64,000 nucleotides of DNA from Pseudarthrobacter raffinosi (GCF_023913735.1 NZ_JAMXBH010000014.1:1-64000), one strand, 5' to 3'. Shown: positions 49,208 through 58,685, numbered from the stretch's first letter. The notes: generated by a model from the sequence alone, not told the origin. A program made the numbers and translations.

Positions 49208-49213
49208 GAAACC

Positions 49214-50578
49214 ATGACCCTCCACGCCCCCGAAACCCCCATGCCGCAGTCCACGTCCCAGGGCACAGATCCCATTCTGGACCGCGAGGAAACCATCTCC
49301 CGCGACGAGGTCGAGGCCCTCCAGCTCACCCGCCTGCAGCACACCGTGGCCTACGCCTACGACCGCGTGCCGCTCTACAAACGCAAATTCGACGACGCCG
49401 GCATCCACCCCGCCGACCTCCGCGAACTCAGCGACCTCGGCAACTTCCCCTTCACCACCAAGGAAGACCTGCGCGCCGAGTACCCGTTCGGCATGTTCGC
49501 CGTGCCGCAGAGCGAAGTAGCCCGCGTGCACGCAAGTTCGGGCACCACAGGCCGGCCCACCGTCGTCGGGTACACCAAGCAGGACCTGGCCGACTGGGCC
49601 AAACTGGTGGCGCGCTGCCTCCGCGCGTCAGGCGTCCGGCCCGGCATGAAGGTCCACAACGCCTACGGTTACGGCCTGTTCACCGGCGGCCTGGGCGCGC
49701 ACGCCGGCGCTGAAGCACTGGGCTGCACCGTCATCCCGATGTCCGGCGGGCAGACCGGACGCCAGATCCAGCTCATCCAGGACTTCCAGCCGGACGCCAT
49801 CCTGGCCACGCCCACGTACCTGCTCACCATCGCCGACGCCATGGCCCACATGGGTATCGACCCGACGTCGACCTCGCTCAAGTACGCAGTCCTGGGCGCC
49901 GAACCGTGGACGCAGGAGATGCGGCACGAACTCGAAGGCACCATGAACATCAAGGCCTGCGACATCTACGGCCTGTCCGAAGTGATGGGCCCGGGCGTCG
50001 CCGGCGAGGCCGTGGAAACCCAGGACGGCAGCCACATCTGGGAGGACCACTTCCGCCCCGAAATCATCGACGCCTTCAACCCTGTCGTGGGCAAGGAAAA
50101 CGTCCTGCGCGACGGCGAACACGGCGAGCTCGTTTTCACCTCGCTCACCAAGGAAGCGTTGCCGATCATCCGCTACCGCACCAAGGACCTCACCCGCCTC
50201 CTGCCCGGCACCGCCCGCCCCGCACACCGCAGGATGGGCCGCATCACCGGCCGCAGCGACGACATGATCATCCTCCGCGGCGTGAACCTGTTCCCGTCCC
50301 AGATCGAGGAAATTGCGCTGCGCATCCCCGAGCTCAGCCCGCACTTCCAGCTCGAACTCACCCGCCCCGAAGGCCAGCGGATGGACCAGCTGACGGTCAA
50401 GATCGAACGCCGGGACGCGGTGACAGTTGAGCAGGGTACGACGGCGGCGCGCACCCTGCAGGAGCAGATCAAGATCCACGTCGGTTCTTCGTGCGCCGTT
50501 GACGTGGTGGAGCCGGGTTCACTGGAGCGGTCAAACGGCAAGCTGCGCCGGATCTACGACCTGCGCCCCAAGGCATAG
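49214..50578 (+). CDS. paaK: Phenylacetate-CoA ligase
   Basis: Activates phenylacetate to phenylacetyl-CoA using ATP. The 454-residue enzyme has the AMP-binding SSGTTGRPTVVGYTKQD, the YGLFTGGLGAHAG region, ATPTYLLTIADAM, LGAEPWTQEMR, YGLSEVMGPG, and the C-terminal GRSDDMIILRGVNLFPSQIEE. All are diagnostic of PaaK. First committed step of the pathway; in one operon with paaI. Confidence 0.95.
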   Translation: MTLHAPETPMPQSTSQGTDPILDREETISRDEVEALQLTRLQHTVAYAYDRVPLYKRKFDDAGIHPADLRELSDLGNFPFTTKEDLRAEYPFGMFAVPQSEVARVHASSGTTGRPTVVGYTKQDLADWAKLVARCLRASGVRPGMKVHNAYGYGLFTGGLGAHAGAEALGCTVIPMSGGQTGRQIQLIQDFQPDAILATPTYLLTIADAMAHMGIDPTSTSLKYAVLGAEPWTQEMRHELEGTMNIKACDIYGLSEVMGPGVAGEAVETQDGSHIWEDHFRPEIIDAFNPVVGKENVLRDGEHGELVFTSLTKEALPIIRYRTKDLTRLLPGTARPAHRRMGRITGRSDDMIILRGVNLFPSQIEEIALRIPELSPHFQLELTRPEGQRMDQLTVKIERRDAVTVEQGTTAARTLQEQIKIHVGSSCAVDVVEPGSLERSNGKLRRIYDLRPKA

Positions 50579-50622
50579 CGCGAACGGACACTTGAGGCCC
50601 GGGCTGCGCCGCTACAGGGATT

Positions 50623-50636
50623 ACCGAACGTTCGTG
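50623..50636. promoter_or_regulatory. TetR-type operator before the tetR gene
   Basis: ACCGAACGTTCGTG fits ACCGnnCGnnCGGT with two changes in the last half-site. It lies 15 bp before the regulator start, which suggests autoregulation. Confidence 0.65.
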
Positions 50637-50650
50637 GGAAAATAGCCGGT

Positions 50651-51256
50651 ATGCCCACTACAGCAGTCCCCAGCAAGCGCGGCCGTCCCGGTTACGACCA
50701 GCAGTCGGTGCTGCTCATCGCCGTCGACGTCTTCAACCGGCACGGCTATGACGCCACGTCCATGGGCATCCTGGCCGAGAACCTGGGCATCTCGAAATCG
50801 GCCATCTACCACCACGTGCCGTCCAAGGGAGACCTCCTGAGGCTCGCCCTGGACCATGCGCTCGGTGGCCTGGAATCAATCCTCGAACAGCCCGGGGCGC
50901 AAAGCGGCGCCGCGGACGCACGGCTGGAATTTGTCCTGCGTCAGACCGTGGCCGTCCTGGTGGAGCGGCTGCCGTTTGTCACGCTGCTCCTACGGTTGCG
51001 GGGCAACACTGACATTGAGCGCGACGCCCTGGAACGCCGTCGCGCGTTTGATCACGAGGTGGCCGCCCTGATTTCCGCAGCCCGCGACGAAGGCTCGCTG
51101 CGCCAGGACATCGATCCGCGCACCGTCACGCGCCTGCTGTTCGGCACCATCAACTCAATCGTGGAATGGTACAAACCGGGCGGCTCCCTCACGCCGGAAA
51201 AACTGGCCGACGACGTCATCACCATCGCGTTCGACGGGCTCCACGCGCAGCACTAG
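50651..51256 (+). CDS. TetR-family repressor, probably of the paa genes
   Basis: A 201-residue TetR protein. The DNA-binding domain spans about 15-60 (VFNRHGYDATSMGILAENLG, ISKSAIYHHVPSKGDLLRLAL), and the rest is a helical ligand domain. It lies directly after paaK and has a site of the paa-type palindrome before its own start, as do the other paa units in the window. By analogy with PaaR, phenylacetyl-CoA is a likely inducer (inference). Confidence 0.85.
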   Translation: MPTTAVPSKRGRPGYDQQSVLLIAVDVFNRHGYDATSMGILAENLGISKSAIYHHVPSKGDLLRLALDHALGGLESILEQPGAQSGAADARLEFVLRQTVAVLVERLPFVTLLLRLRGNTDIERDALERRRAFDHEVAALISAARDEGSLRQDIDPRTVTRLLFGTINSIVEWYKPGGSLTPEKLADDVITIAFDGLHAQH

Positions 51257-51295
51257 GGAATGCTGCGGCCTGCTGAGTGCGACCTGCTGAGGCGG

Positions 51296-51703
51296 TCAGA
51301 GCTGGTATTCGGCCTGCATGCCCAACGTCTCGTGAACGCAGAGGATGTTGTGCTCCGTGTCCATGAACCAGGCGCATTTCTCGGAGTCCGTGGTGCAGAT
51401 GTGGTTCTCGGTCTTCAGGTTGGGCAGGTCGTAATCCTGGAAACGGACGCCCCTGGCCTCCATGTCCTGCACGATCCGCTCAATGTTTCGCACCTCAAAA
51501 CTAAGGGCGGTGTGCTCGGAGTGCTTCCCGTCCGAGACCGGCAACAACTGCAGCATCGGGCCGCCGTCGCTACCGAGTAATTCGCTTCCATTGTCTGTCA
51601 TTCCGCGGTGCGGGAGGCCCAGTTTTTCGGTGTAGAAACTGCGGGCGCGCGCTGCGTCATCGACGGGCAGGATGGTTGTGGCTGTGTTCAGGGCTAGGTT
51701 CAT
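51296..51703 (-). CDS. VOC superfamily (glyoxalase-like) protein
   Basis: 135 residues of the vicinal oxygen chelate fold (TATTILPVDDAARARSFYTEKLGLPH, LSFEVRNIERIVQDMEARGVRF, DTEHNILCVHE). GGAGGTGG lies just before the ATG at 51703. Family members include dioxygenases and resistance proteins; no specific role can be assigned. Not part of the paa set by sequence. Confidence 0.85.
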   Translation of the reverse strand: MNLALNTATTILPVDDAARARSFYTEKLGLPHRGMTDNGSELLGSDGGPMLQLLPVSDGKHSEHTALSFEVRNIERIVQDMEARGVRFQDYDLPNLKTENHICTTDSEKCAWFMDTEHNILCVHETLGMQAEYQL

Positions 51704-51756
51704 TTGGCCACCTCCTACGGTGCAAATTTTACGCCACGGCAACCCGGAAAGATCCA

Positions 51757-51850
51757 AACGCTCTCTCACATGATGCGGGAAAACCCCCGACGCTCTCTCA
51801 CCAGTGCGAGAGCGTCGCCGGAAACCGTACATTAAGTGAGAGAGCGTCCG
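51757..51850. repeat. CTCTCTCAC repeat element D, copy 2
   Basis: Contains ACGCTCTCTCAC twice in direct orientation (near 51758 and 51789) and twice inverted (GTGCGAGAGCGTC near 51804, GTGAGAGAGCGTC near 51836). A diverged copy of the first half is at 35906-35972. The array can fold into nested hairpins and lies just after the paaZ stop. Confidence 0.7.
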
Positions 51851-51858
51851 GGGTGGGG

Positions 51859-53961
51859 CTACTTTTCGACGAGGGTGAGGACGTCGTAGGTGGCGACGAT
51901 CTCGTCATTCTGGTTGGTCAGGAGCGCGTCCCAGGCCACCTCGCCGTACTCGTCGGTTTCGCGTGGCGTGATCTTCTTGGCCGTCAGGGTGACCCGGATG
52001 GAATCCCCGGCAGCCACAGGCGTGATGAAGCGGAGGTTCTCCAGGCCGTAGTTGGCCAGGACCGGGCCCGGCGCCGGTTCCACGAACAGCCCGGCGGCCC
52101 AGCTCAGCAGCAGGTATCCGTGTGCCACGATGCCCGGGAAGAACGGGTTGGCTTCGGCCGCTTCCTGGTTGGTGTGGGCATAGAAGGTGTCGCCGGTGGA
52201 GTTGGCGAACGCGGTGATGTCCGCCAGGGACACTTGACGCAGGTCGGACCGGACGGCGTCGCCGATCCGCAACGAAGCCAGCGACTTCCGGAACGGGTGC
52301 GTTCCCTCGGTCTCCACGGTAAAGTTCCGGTCCGCCCCGGTGTGCCAGAGGCCGGTGACGGCGGTGAGCATGTTGGGCGAGCCCTGGATGGCGGTGCGCT
52401 GCATGTGGTGCATTACCGAGCGGATGCCGCCCAGCTCCTCACCGCCGCCGGCGCGGCCTGGCCCGCCGTGGACCAGGTGCGGGACGGGCGAACCGTGGCC
52501 GGTGGAGCTGCGGGCGTCCTCGCGGTTGAGCATCAGGACACGGCCGTGGTGGGCGGCGATCCCGGTGACGAGTTCGCGGGCTACGGCAGGATCGTTGGTG
52601 CACACCGATGCCACGAGGGAGCCGCCGCCCCGGGCGGCGAGGCGGACGGCGTCGGGCAGGTCCTTGTATCCGATCACGGAGGCGACCGGGCCGAACGCCT
52701 CCAGGGAGTGGACCGCGTCAGTCTCGGCGTCAGCCCAGCTCAGCACCACAGGCGACATAAAGGCGCCAGCATCCACTACGCCCGTGGTGCCGCCGGCAGA
52801 GGTGACCGACGGCGAATCCAGCGTCCCGTACGCAAGCTCACCGCCGGCGTCGAGCATTGACTGCACCGCGGCGCGGACATCGGTGAGCTGCTCGAGCGAC
52901 GCCAAAGCGCCCATCGTGACGCCATCGGCGCGGGGATCCCCCAGCACCACACGCTCATCCACACGCCTGCCGACAGCGGCGATCACCGCCGGCACCAGCT
53001 CCTGCGGGACGATGGCGCGGCGGATGGACGTGCACTTCTGGCCCGCCTTGACCGTCATTTCGGTGACCACTGACTTGATGAACGCGTCGAATTCCGGCGT
53101 GCCCTCCACCGCGTCCGGACCAAGGATGGCGGCGTTGAGGGAGTCCGTTTCGGACGTGAACCGGACGCCGCCCTGCACCACGTTGGGATGCGATTTCAGG
53201 GACAGCGCGGTGGACGCGGAGCCGGTGAAGGCCACCAGGTCGCGGTAGTCCAGCACGTCCAGAAGGCCGCGGACAGAGCCGGAAATCAGCTGCAGCGAGC
53301 CCTTCGGCAGGATGTTGGATTCGATGATCGCCTTCACCACGGCCGCGGCCACATACCCGGTGGGGGTGGCCGGCTTGACGATGGTGGGGACCCCGGCGAT
53401 GAATGCGGGCGCGAGTTTCTCCAGCATGCCCCAGACCGGGAAGTTGAACGCGTTGATCTGCACGGCGACGCCGGGGATGCGCGTGTAGATGTGCTCGGCC
53501 ACGAACGAGCCGTCCTTGGACAGCACCTCCATGGGACCGTCCACCACTACCTGCGAATTGGGCAGCTCGCGCCGGCCCTTGGAGCCGAACGTGAAGAGGA
53601 CTCCGATGCCGCCATCGATGTCGATCATCGAGTCGATCTTGGTGGCACCGGTCTGGGCCGAAAACGTGTAGAAGTGCTCGCGCCGGGCGTTCAGGTACTG
53701 CGCCAGCTCCTTGAGCTTGAGCGCGCGCTGGTGGAAGGTCAGCTTGCCCAGTTCCGCCTGTCCCGTGGTGCGGCCGTAATCCACGACGGCGGCAAGGTCC
53801 AGGCCGTCGGTGCTCACATTGGCCAGGACTTCTCCGGTGCTCGCATCCCGCACGGGGACAGCGTACGCTGCCGAACCGGCGTCGGGAGTCCACCAGGAAT
53901 CCTGCACAAAACTGGGAACGGTCTGGACGGTGTCGACTGTGGTTTCTGCAGTGGTGGTCAT
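51859..53961 (-). CDS. paaZ: Bifunctional aldehyde dehydrogenase/enoyl-CoA hydratase PaaZ
   Basis: Opens the oxepin ring of phenylacetate catabolism and oxidises the resulting aldehyde. The 700-residue protein joins an aldehyde dehydrogenase (about 1-520; catalytic Cys near 310 in GQKCTSIRR) with a C-terminal MaoC-like hydratase (about 560-700, with FFPGIVAHGYLLLSWAAGLF). AAGGA precedes the ATG at 53961. It is divergent from a thioesterase gene, with an operator in between. Confidence 0.94.
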   Translation of the reverse strand: MTTTAETTVDTVQTVPSFVQDSWWTPDAGSAAYAVPVRDASTGEVLANVSTDGLDLAAVVDYGRTTGQAELGKLTFHQRALKLKELAQYLNARREHFYTFSAQTGATKIDSMIDIDGGIGVLFTFGSKGRRELPNSQVVVDGPMEVLSKDGSFVAEHIYTRIPGVAVQINAFNFPVWGMLEKLAPAFIAGVPTIVKPATPTGYVAAAVVKAIIESNILPKGSLQLISGSVRGLLDVLDYRDLVAFTGSASTALSLKSHPNVVQGGVRFTSETDSLNAAILGPDAVEGTPEFDAFIKSVVTEMTVKAGQKCTSIRRAIVPQELVPAVIAAVGRRVDERVVLGDPRADGVTMGALASLEQLTDVRAAVQSMLDAGGELAYGTLDSPSVTSAGGTTGVVDAGAFMSPVVLSWADAETDAVHSLEAFGPVASVIGYKDLPDAVRLAARGGGSLVASVCTNDPAVARELVTGIAAHHGRVLMLNREDARSSTGHGSPVPHLVHGGPGRAGGGEELGGIRSVMHHMQRTAIQGSPNMLTAVTGLWHTGADRNFTVETEGTHPFRKSLASLRIGDAVRSDLRQVSLADITAFANSTGDTFYAHTNQEAAEANPFFPGIVAHGYLLLSWAAGLFVEPAPGPVLANYGLENLRFITPVAAGDSIRVTLTAKKITPRETDEYGEVAWDALLTNQNDEIVATYDVLTLVEK

Positions 53962-54012
53962 CGTTGACGGGTCCTTCCAAGGCGGGGACAAAACGCGGCC
54001 AGGGCTTTACTG

Positions 54013-54026
54013 ACCGTCCGTTCGGT
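54013..54026. promoter_or_regulatory. TetR-type operator between paaZ and the thioesterase gene
   Basis: ACCGTCCGTTCGGT is a full match to ACCGnnCGnnCGGT. It lies midway between the divergent paaZ and thioesterase starts and could control both. Confidence 0.7.
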
Positions 54027-54093
54027 AATATGTCTACAGTACATGACTGTGCCGTGCCGCACACTGGAAGTTCAGCCTCGCCAAAGGAGACCC

Positions 54094-54546
54094 ATGAGCG
54101 CCCTATCCCCCGACGCCGCTGCGCCGGACACCACCCCGGGCGCCACGCCGGTCGCCACGCCGTGGAAGATCGTCCTCGGGGAGCTCGACGAGAAGATGGG
54201 CGTGAAAATCCTGGAGCAATCGGTTGAGCGCGTGGTGGCGACGATGCCTGTGGAGGGCAACAGGCAGTCGTTCGGGTTGCTGCACGGCGGCGCGTCCCTG
54301 GCAGTGGGCGAGGCTGTGGGCTCCTGGGCGGCGGTCATCCACGCCAGCACGTTGGGGAAAACTGCCGTGGGGGTGGACGTCTCCGCGACGCACCACCGCT
54401 CCGCGCGGGAGGGTCAAATCACCATCACCGCCACTCCTATCTACCTCGGCGGCACCCTGACCACGCACGAGGTTCTCATCACCAACGACGCCGGCCAGCG
54501 CCTCTGCACGCTGCGCATCACCAACCTGCTGATGAAGAAGAAGTAG
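54094..54546 (+). CDS. PaaI-family hotdog thioesterase
   Basis: 150 residues with the hotdog signature GLLHGGASLAVGEAVGSWAAV and VGVDVSATHHRSAREGQ. AAAGGAG lies close to the ATG at 54094. It is a second thioesterase beside PaaI (48722) in the same regulon, divergent from paaZ. It may remove CoA from a different intermediate. Specificity is not readable. Confidence 0.88.
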   Translation: MSALSPDAAAPDTTPGATPVATPWKIVLGELDEKMGVKILEQSVERVVATMPVEGNRQSFGLLHGGASLAVGEAVGSWAAVIHASTLGKTAVGVDVSATHHRSAREGQITITATPIYLGGTLTTHEVLITNDAGQRLCTLRITNLLMKKK

Positions 54547-54550
54547 CCGT

Positions 54551-54627
54551 CCCACCCCATGTAGGTCGCGCTAACTGTCGTTTTGCGTGCCCAAAACGAC
54601 AGATAGTGCTACCTAGTTGGGGTGGGG
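54551..54627. repeat. Palindromic intergenic element B, copy 2
   Basis: Inner arms 54562-54585 and 54592-54615 pair at 21 of 24 positions around a six-base loop. Outer GC-rich arms (CCCACCCCA and TTGGGGTGGG) extend it. Same plan as 1669-1755. Its right arm encodes the last residues and the stop codon of the convergent serine protease gene. Confidence 0.85.
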
Positions 54628-56720
54628 CGCTGCCGCTTCCGCCGCTTCGCCAGCACCAGGAGCACACCGCCGACGGCGAGCGCACCAGCCGCCAGGCCGG
54701 CGAACAGAATCAGCCCGGATGCGCCGGTGTTGGCCAGGCCAGCCGCCGCGCTGTCACCCAGCGGACGTACGACGGCGGCGCTGTCACGTTTTGGGGGCAG
54801 CGCACCGTTCGCGGCTGGCACCGCAGCCGGGGGCTGAGATTGCGGGGCTGGCTGGGAGGGCTGGCTGACCGGGGTGAAGTCGAAGGCCACGGCACCGGAT
54901 GTGCTGAATCCGTTGACCGTTTCGGCCGTGAAACGCAGCGGGCCTGCCACCGCGGGGGCAGTAAAGGACCACGCACCGCCAGCGTCCACGGGAACCTCAA
55001 TGGGCGCCTGGCCACTCACGGTGATCCGGACCTTCGAACCCGCCGCGACAGCGGACGCCGGAGCTGCGGCCACCGTGCCGGTAACGGTCTGGCCGGCGTC
55101 GAACGTTGCCCCCGACGCGGGCGACGTCACAGCCGGCTTGTTGAGGAAGAGTTCCAGCTGGTAGCCGGGGAGCACAGTCAATGAGTCCTGCAGCGTGGCG
55201 GCCACGGCGAAGTTTACCGGCGGCGCTTCGTTTGGTTTGGGTGCCTCTTCACCGGCCGAGTGGGTGCCCACGGCGTAGTTGCCGCTGACCCAGGGCCCGC
55301 CAGAATCGCCGCCGCTGGACTGGACATCGAAGGACAGGAAACCGTTGAAGGCCCGCAGGTCTGTCGGATCCGTCGCATAGTTGAGTCCGCCTGCCACGTA
55401 GATCCCCACCTCGTCGATGGTTCCGCAGGACCACGCTGAGGTTCGGCCGGAGCGACAGACCGGCATGCCGATTACCGGGGCGGCCGTCCCTATGATCTTG
55501 ACGTCCCTGCCGGCCTGCGAGGGATCGTTCCATGTGCTGGCGGCGGGCAGTGGATCGAGGCCGGCGCGAAGTTGACCAATAACGGCGATGTCCGTGCCGA
55601 CGTTGCCGGGGTCATCATCGTTGCCGGGGCGCAGGACTGTGGAGTTTCCGGGTCCGCCAAACTGGCTGAACCCGAAGGTCCCCAACAGGTCGCTACGGTT
55701 CCATTGCGGAAATTCCACGGTGGCCGTTGCCGCGGCGCCGTCATCCGTGCAATGTCCGGCAGTGAGGACGCCCGGCAGGCCTGCCGGGTCAAAAACTGAA
55801 AAGCCAGCGGAGCAGATTTCTCCGATGTCGGTGAAGTAGCCCTGGCCGCCGGAAAGGTCGGCCTGCGGCGCGAGCGGCGCCCCGGTGTCGAGCTGCACGT
55901 TGGCGTAGCGGGCCACAAACTCGGCGGGCGAGATCTTGCCGTCCGAGTTTGGGCTGGTGAGGCTCGAGCCGGCATTTCCGTCGTCGGCCGAATCAGGCAC
56001 TGTGGCCTCGGACCCGTTGATTCCGCCGGTACGAACTACGAACCTGCTCCCGGTGTACGCCACGGCCTGCAACCCAGCCGCGCCCACATCGCGGAGGTAC
56101 GCCTGGTACAGCTCCTGGGTGCTCCGGGCCAGTTCGGTGCCGGTCGCCGGAGAACCGGTCGACTGGGTGCCCGTTGCGGCCGGCGCGTCGGTTCTGTCAG
56201 CAGGCCCGTCCGACGGCGGCGCGGCGGGTGCGGTTTCAAGGTCGACGGCCGGGATAGTCGCGCTGAGCCGTGCCACCTCCGCTTCCAGCTCGGCCCCGCT
56301 ACCGGCGACCAGAATGCTGCCGTTGTGGATCCGTGTTCCGAGGTAGCCGGAGATATCCTGCAGGGCCGCCGCAACGTCCGCAGCCTGCTTGCCCAGCTGG
56401 CCCGCAGCCGCGAACTCGTCTGCGGTGAGGCCAACATCGCGGAGGGCAGCTTCCCGAAGGCCGGCGTCGCCGGGGTGCGCGTCGCCGGGGCCGGCCTCGC
56501 CGGGCTGCGCGTCACCGCCTCCGGAACCTCCCGCCGTCGGGCGTTCCGCAGCGTCCGCCGACGCAACGGCAGGCGAAGCAACCGGTGGCGGCTCAACGGC
56601 CGGCTGCTCAACCGCCCAGGCCGGCACGGCCCCGAGCCCCACGGAAAGTGCCACTCCGGCAGCCGCTGCTACTGCAAATACGCGTTTCAAACTGTGTGCC
56701 ATCGCTTTCGTTCTATTCAT
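54609..56720 (-). CDS. Trypsin-like serine protease with LAxTG cell-wall anchor
   Basis: A 703-residue exported S1-family protease. The signal peptide (RVFAVAAAAGVALSVGLGAVPAWA) is followed by a Gly/Asp/Ala-rich region and a prodomain-like segment. The triad is visible as His in LTAGHC (about 322), Asp in TDIAVI (about 376) and Ser in GGDSGGPW (about 473). An Ig-like domain follows, then LANTG, a hydrophobic segment and a KRRKRQ tail, a sortase sorting signal. An EF-hand-like loop (PNSDGKISPAEF) lies before the protease domain. It is the last gene of a three-gene operon. Confidence 0.88.
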   Translation of the reverse strand: MNRTKAMAHSLKRVFAVAAAAGVALSVGLGAVPAWAVEQPAVEPPPVASPAVASADAAERPTAGGSGGGDAQPGEAGPGDAHPGDAGLREAALRDVGLTADEFAAAGQLGKQAADVAAALQDISGYLGTRIHNGSILVAGSGAELEAEVARLSATIPAVDLETAPAAPPSDGPADRTDAPAATGTQSTGSPATGTELARSTQELYQAYLRDVGAAGLQAVAYTGSRFVVRTGGINGSEATVPDSADDGNAGSSLTSPNSDGKISPAEFVARYANVQLDTGAPLAPQADLSGGQGYFTDIGEICSAGFSVFDPAGLPGVLTAGHCTDDGAAATATVEFPQWNRSDLLGTFGFSQFGGPGNSTVLRPGNDDDPGNVGTDIAVIGQLRAGLDPLPAASTWNDPSQAGRDVKIIGTAAPVIGMPVCRSGRTSAWSCGTIDEVGIYVAGGLNYATDPTDLRAFNGFLSFDVQSSGGDSGGPWVSGNYAVGTHSAGEEAPKPNEAPPVNFAVAATLQDSLTVLPGYQLELFLNKPAVTSPASGATFDAGQTVTGTVAAAPASAVAAGSKVRITVSGQAPIEVPVDAGGAWSFTAPAVAGPLRFTAETVNGFSTSGAVAFDFTPVSQPSQPAPQSQPPAAVPAANGALPPKRDSAAVVRPLGDSAAAGLANTGASGLILFAGLAAGALAVGGVLLVLAKRRKRQRPTPTR

Positions 56721-56961
56721 CTGTATCGCTCCGCCGTGCCATGTACGCGGCCACCACCGCGGCCAGGCACAAGACTGCCCCGCCCACCATGAGGAAGATC
56801 TGGCCCGGGAGCCACTCGCCGTCGACGGTCCCGTCGCCGAGCCCGAAGTTCTCCTCCGTAGTCCCGAAATCTGAAGCGAGGACGGCCCAGAACGGCCCGG
56901 CCACAATCATCACAACTCCCGACACCGCGAGCGACGCCGCCACGTACTTCATGGAATTCAT
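56713..56961 (-). CDS. Small membrane protein
   Basis: 82 residues with two membrane segments (about 7-30 and 54-75) separated by an acidic loop. It overlaps the phosphatase stop by 4 bp (ATGA) and the protease start by 8 bp, so all three are translationally coupled. Function unknown. Confidence 0.7.
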   Translation of the reverse strand: MNSMKYVAASLAVSGVVMIVAGPFWAVLASDFGTTEENFGLGDGTVDGEWLPGQIFLMVGGAVLCLAAVVAAYMARRSDTDE

Positions 56962-57653
56962 GGCGCCACCCTGCTACCGAGCAGGCTCTGGACGGCGCCC
57001 AGTTCGGCCTCGGACAGGCCGTTGCGCAGCAGGAAGGTGCGGGTGTCCAGCTCCCGGACAAACTCCACCACGGCCCGGCCGCGCCGCTCCAGCAGGCGTG
57101 TCAGTGCGGCGTCGTCGATGTGGCGTTCGCCAGCATGGGGCGGGCCGTGCGTCCGGAAGCGTTCGTTGATGCCTCGGGCGGCTTTGGCATAGCCGTCCGC
57201 AATGAGCTGGTCCGGGTCGCCGGCGAGGTCCTGGAGCATGGCTGCCACCATGCCGCTCCGGTCCCGTCCCGCCGCGCAGTGAATGACGACGGCACCGGCC
57301 TCGGCTGCCGCGACAGCGCGGAACACCGCCACGAACTTCTCCGGGTAGAGCCGGACGTTGTGCAGATAATGGGCGGGATCATTGAGGTACGGTCCGCCGA
57401 CGGCAGTGAACCGCGGATCATCGGGTTCTTCAGTGGGTGCGGCGACGATCGTGACGCCGGACCAGGCTGCTGCGTCCACCGCAGGGTCGGTGTCCCGGCG
57501 CTGCGCTTCACGGGAGTTACGGAGATCAATCACCGTGCGAACGCCGTCGTCGTACGCCTGCCGCCAACCTGCCTCGGTGAGCCATTCGCGGCGCCCCATC
57601 CGGTAAACGCGGCCGGCAACGTGCCAGGCATTCACGGCTCCGTCCCAGCTCAC
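56958..57653 (-). CDS. Tyrosine-protein phosphatase
   Basis: About 231 residues with the PTP loop HCAAGRDRSGMVAAML (C-x5-R) and the upstream VRTVIDLRNSREAQRR strand of the DSP/Siw14-like phosphatases. The start is uncertain: GTG at 57653 puts the start near WDGAVNAWHVAGRVYRMG where homologs begin, while an in-frame start at 57710 is possible. First gene of the operon with a membrane protein and a cell-wall protease. Confidence 0.82.
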   Translation of the reverse strand: MSWDGAVNAWHVAGRVYRMGRREWLTEAGWRQAYDDGVRTVIDLRNSREAQRRDTDPAVDAAAWSGVTIVAAPTEEPDDPRFTAVGGPYLNDPAHYLHNVRLYPEKFVAVFRAVAAAEAGAVVIHCAAGRDRSGMVAAMLQDLAGDPDQLIADGYAKAARGINERFRTHGPPHAGERHIDDAALTRLLERRGRAVVEFVRELDTRTFLLRNGLSEAELGAVQSLLGSRVAP

Positions 57654-57850
57654 GGCTCCCCCTGTCGTCTCCACCCGGACAGCTAACCACACAGCCGCCA
57701 TCGCCCGCACGCGATGGGCAGGTACCGGACAGTGTAGCGGCGCAGAAAATCGAGTACTCCGGACCCGTGACGGGCTTGTGCGTGGGGCGTACGGTGGCTG
57801 TTACATGCCTGTCTCACTTGTCCAATTGATAGTCAAAAGGGGAAAATTCA

Positions 57851-58675
57851 ATGGCACGTTCTGGAGTACGACGTCGGCGCTCGGCTTTTGCGGCAGGCCT
57901 CGCCACCATAGCAATGGCTCTGGGGTTCGCGGCCATCCCAGCCGAAGCTGCGCCGCAGGCGAAGACCGACTATGTGGCGTTGGGTGATTCGTACGCCGCT
58001 GGGCAGGGCGCGGCTCCTTACACGGACCAGACCTGCTTTGTGAGCCGTAGGGGATACCCGGTCATTGCGGACAACCTCCGGGGACTGGAGCTAACGGCGA
58101 ATGCAGCTTGCTCGGGGTACACGATTGGAGCAGTTGCCGGCAACCTCCCGGCCAGCCTCGCCGGCGCCGAGATCATCACGATCACCGTCGGCGGTAATGA
58201 CCTCGACACTACGGGTTTGTTGGCCACCTGCTTCGCAGCTCCGGATGCATGTCTGGGGGCCGCTGCAGTTCGTGCTGCAATGCTTCAGGACGCACGCGAC
58301 AATCCCAGCACAAGCGCACTCGTGCAAGGCTTGGCTGGCCTTAGCCTAGCGGTCGACGCGCAGGCACCTGGCGCACGAATCGTGTTTACCGGCTATCCGA
58401 TGCTCTTTGATCCGACCTTTCCGGATCCCCGGGCAGGCGTGGTCAATCAACTGACTGCTGGGCTGAACGATGTTATCCGCTTGACCGCACTTGGAACTGG
58501 TGCTGAGTTCGTCGATGTCGCACCGGCCTTTGCAGGCCATGGCATTGGCTCAGCCGAGCCCTGGATCAACTTCAATGCCGCCACCATTCAGGATCCCGCC
58601 AATTTCCACCCCAACGGAGAGGGCTATCGGCACGGCTACTTTGCGTCACTGGTCGGCAAGCTGACCGGGCAGTAA
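57851..58675 (+). CDS. Secreted SGNH/GDSL hydrolase
   Basis: 274 residues with a signal peptide (RRRRSAFAAGLATIAMALGFAAIPAEA). The catalytic Ser is S47 in GDSYAAGQG, block III is GGND, and the terminal Asp/His are in FHPNGEGYRHG (HPNxxG). This is the SGNH esterase/lipase fold. It has codons less GC-biased than its neighbours. Substrate unknown. Confidence 0.9.
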   Translation: MARSGVRRRRSAFAAGLATIAMALGFAAIPAEAAPQAKTDYVALGDSYAAGQGAAPYTDQTCFVSRRGYPVIADNLRGLELTANAACSGYTIGAVAGNLPASLAGAEIITITVGGNDLDTTGLLATCFAAPDACLGAAAVRAAMLQDARDNPSTSALVQGLAGLSLAVDAQAPGARIVFTGYPMLFDPTFPDPRAGVVNQLTAGLNDVIRLTALGTGAEFVDVAPAFAGHGIGSAEPWINFNAATIQDPANFHPNGEGYRHGYFASLVGKLTGQ

Positions 58676-58685
58676 CCACGCCCCG

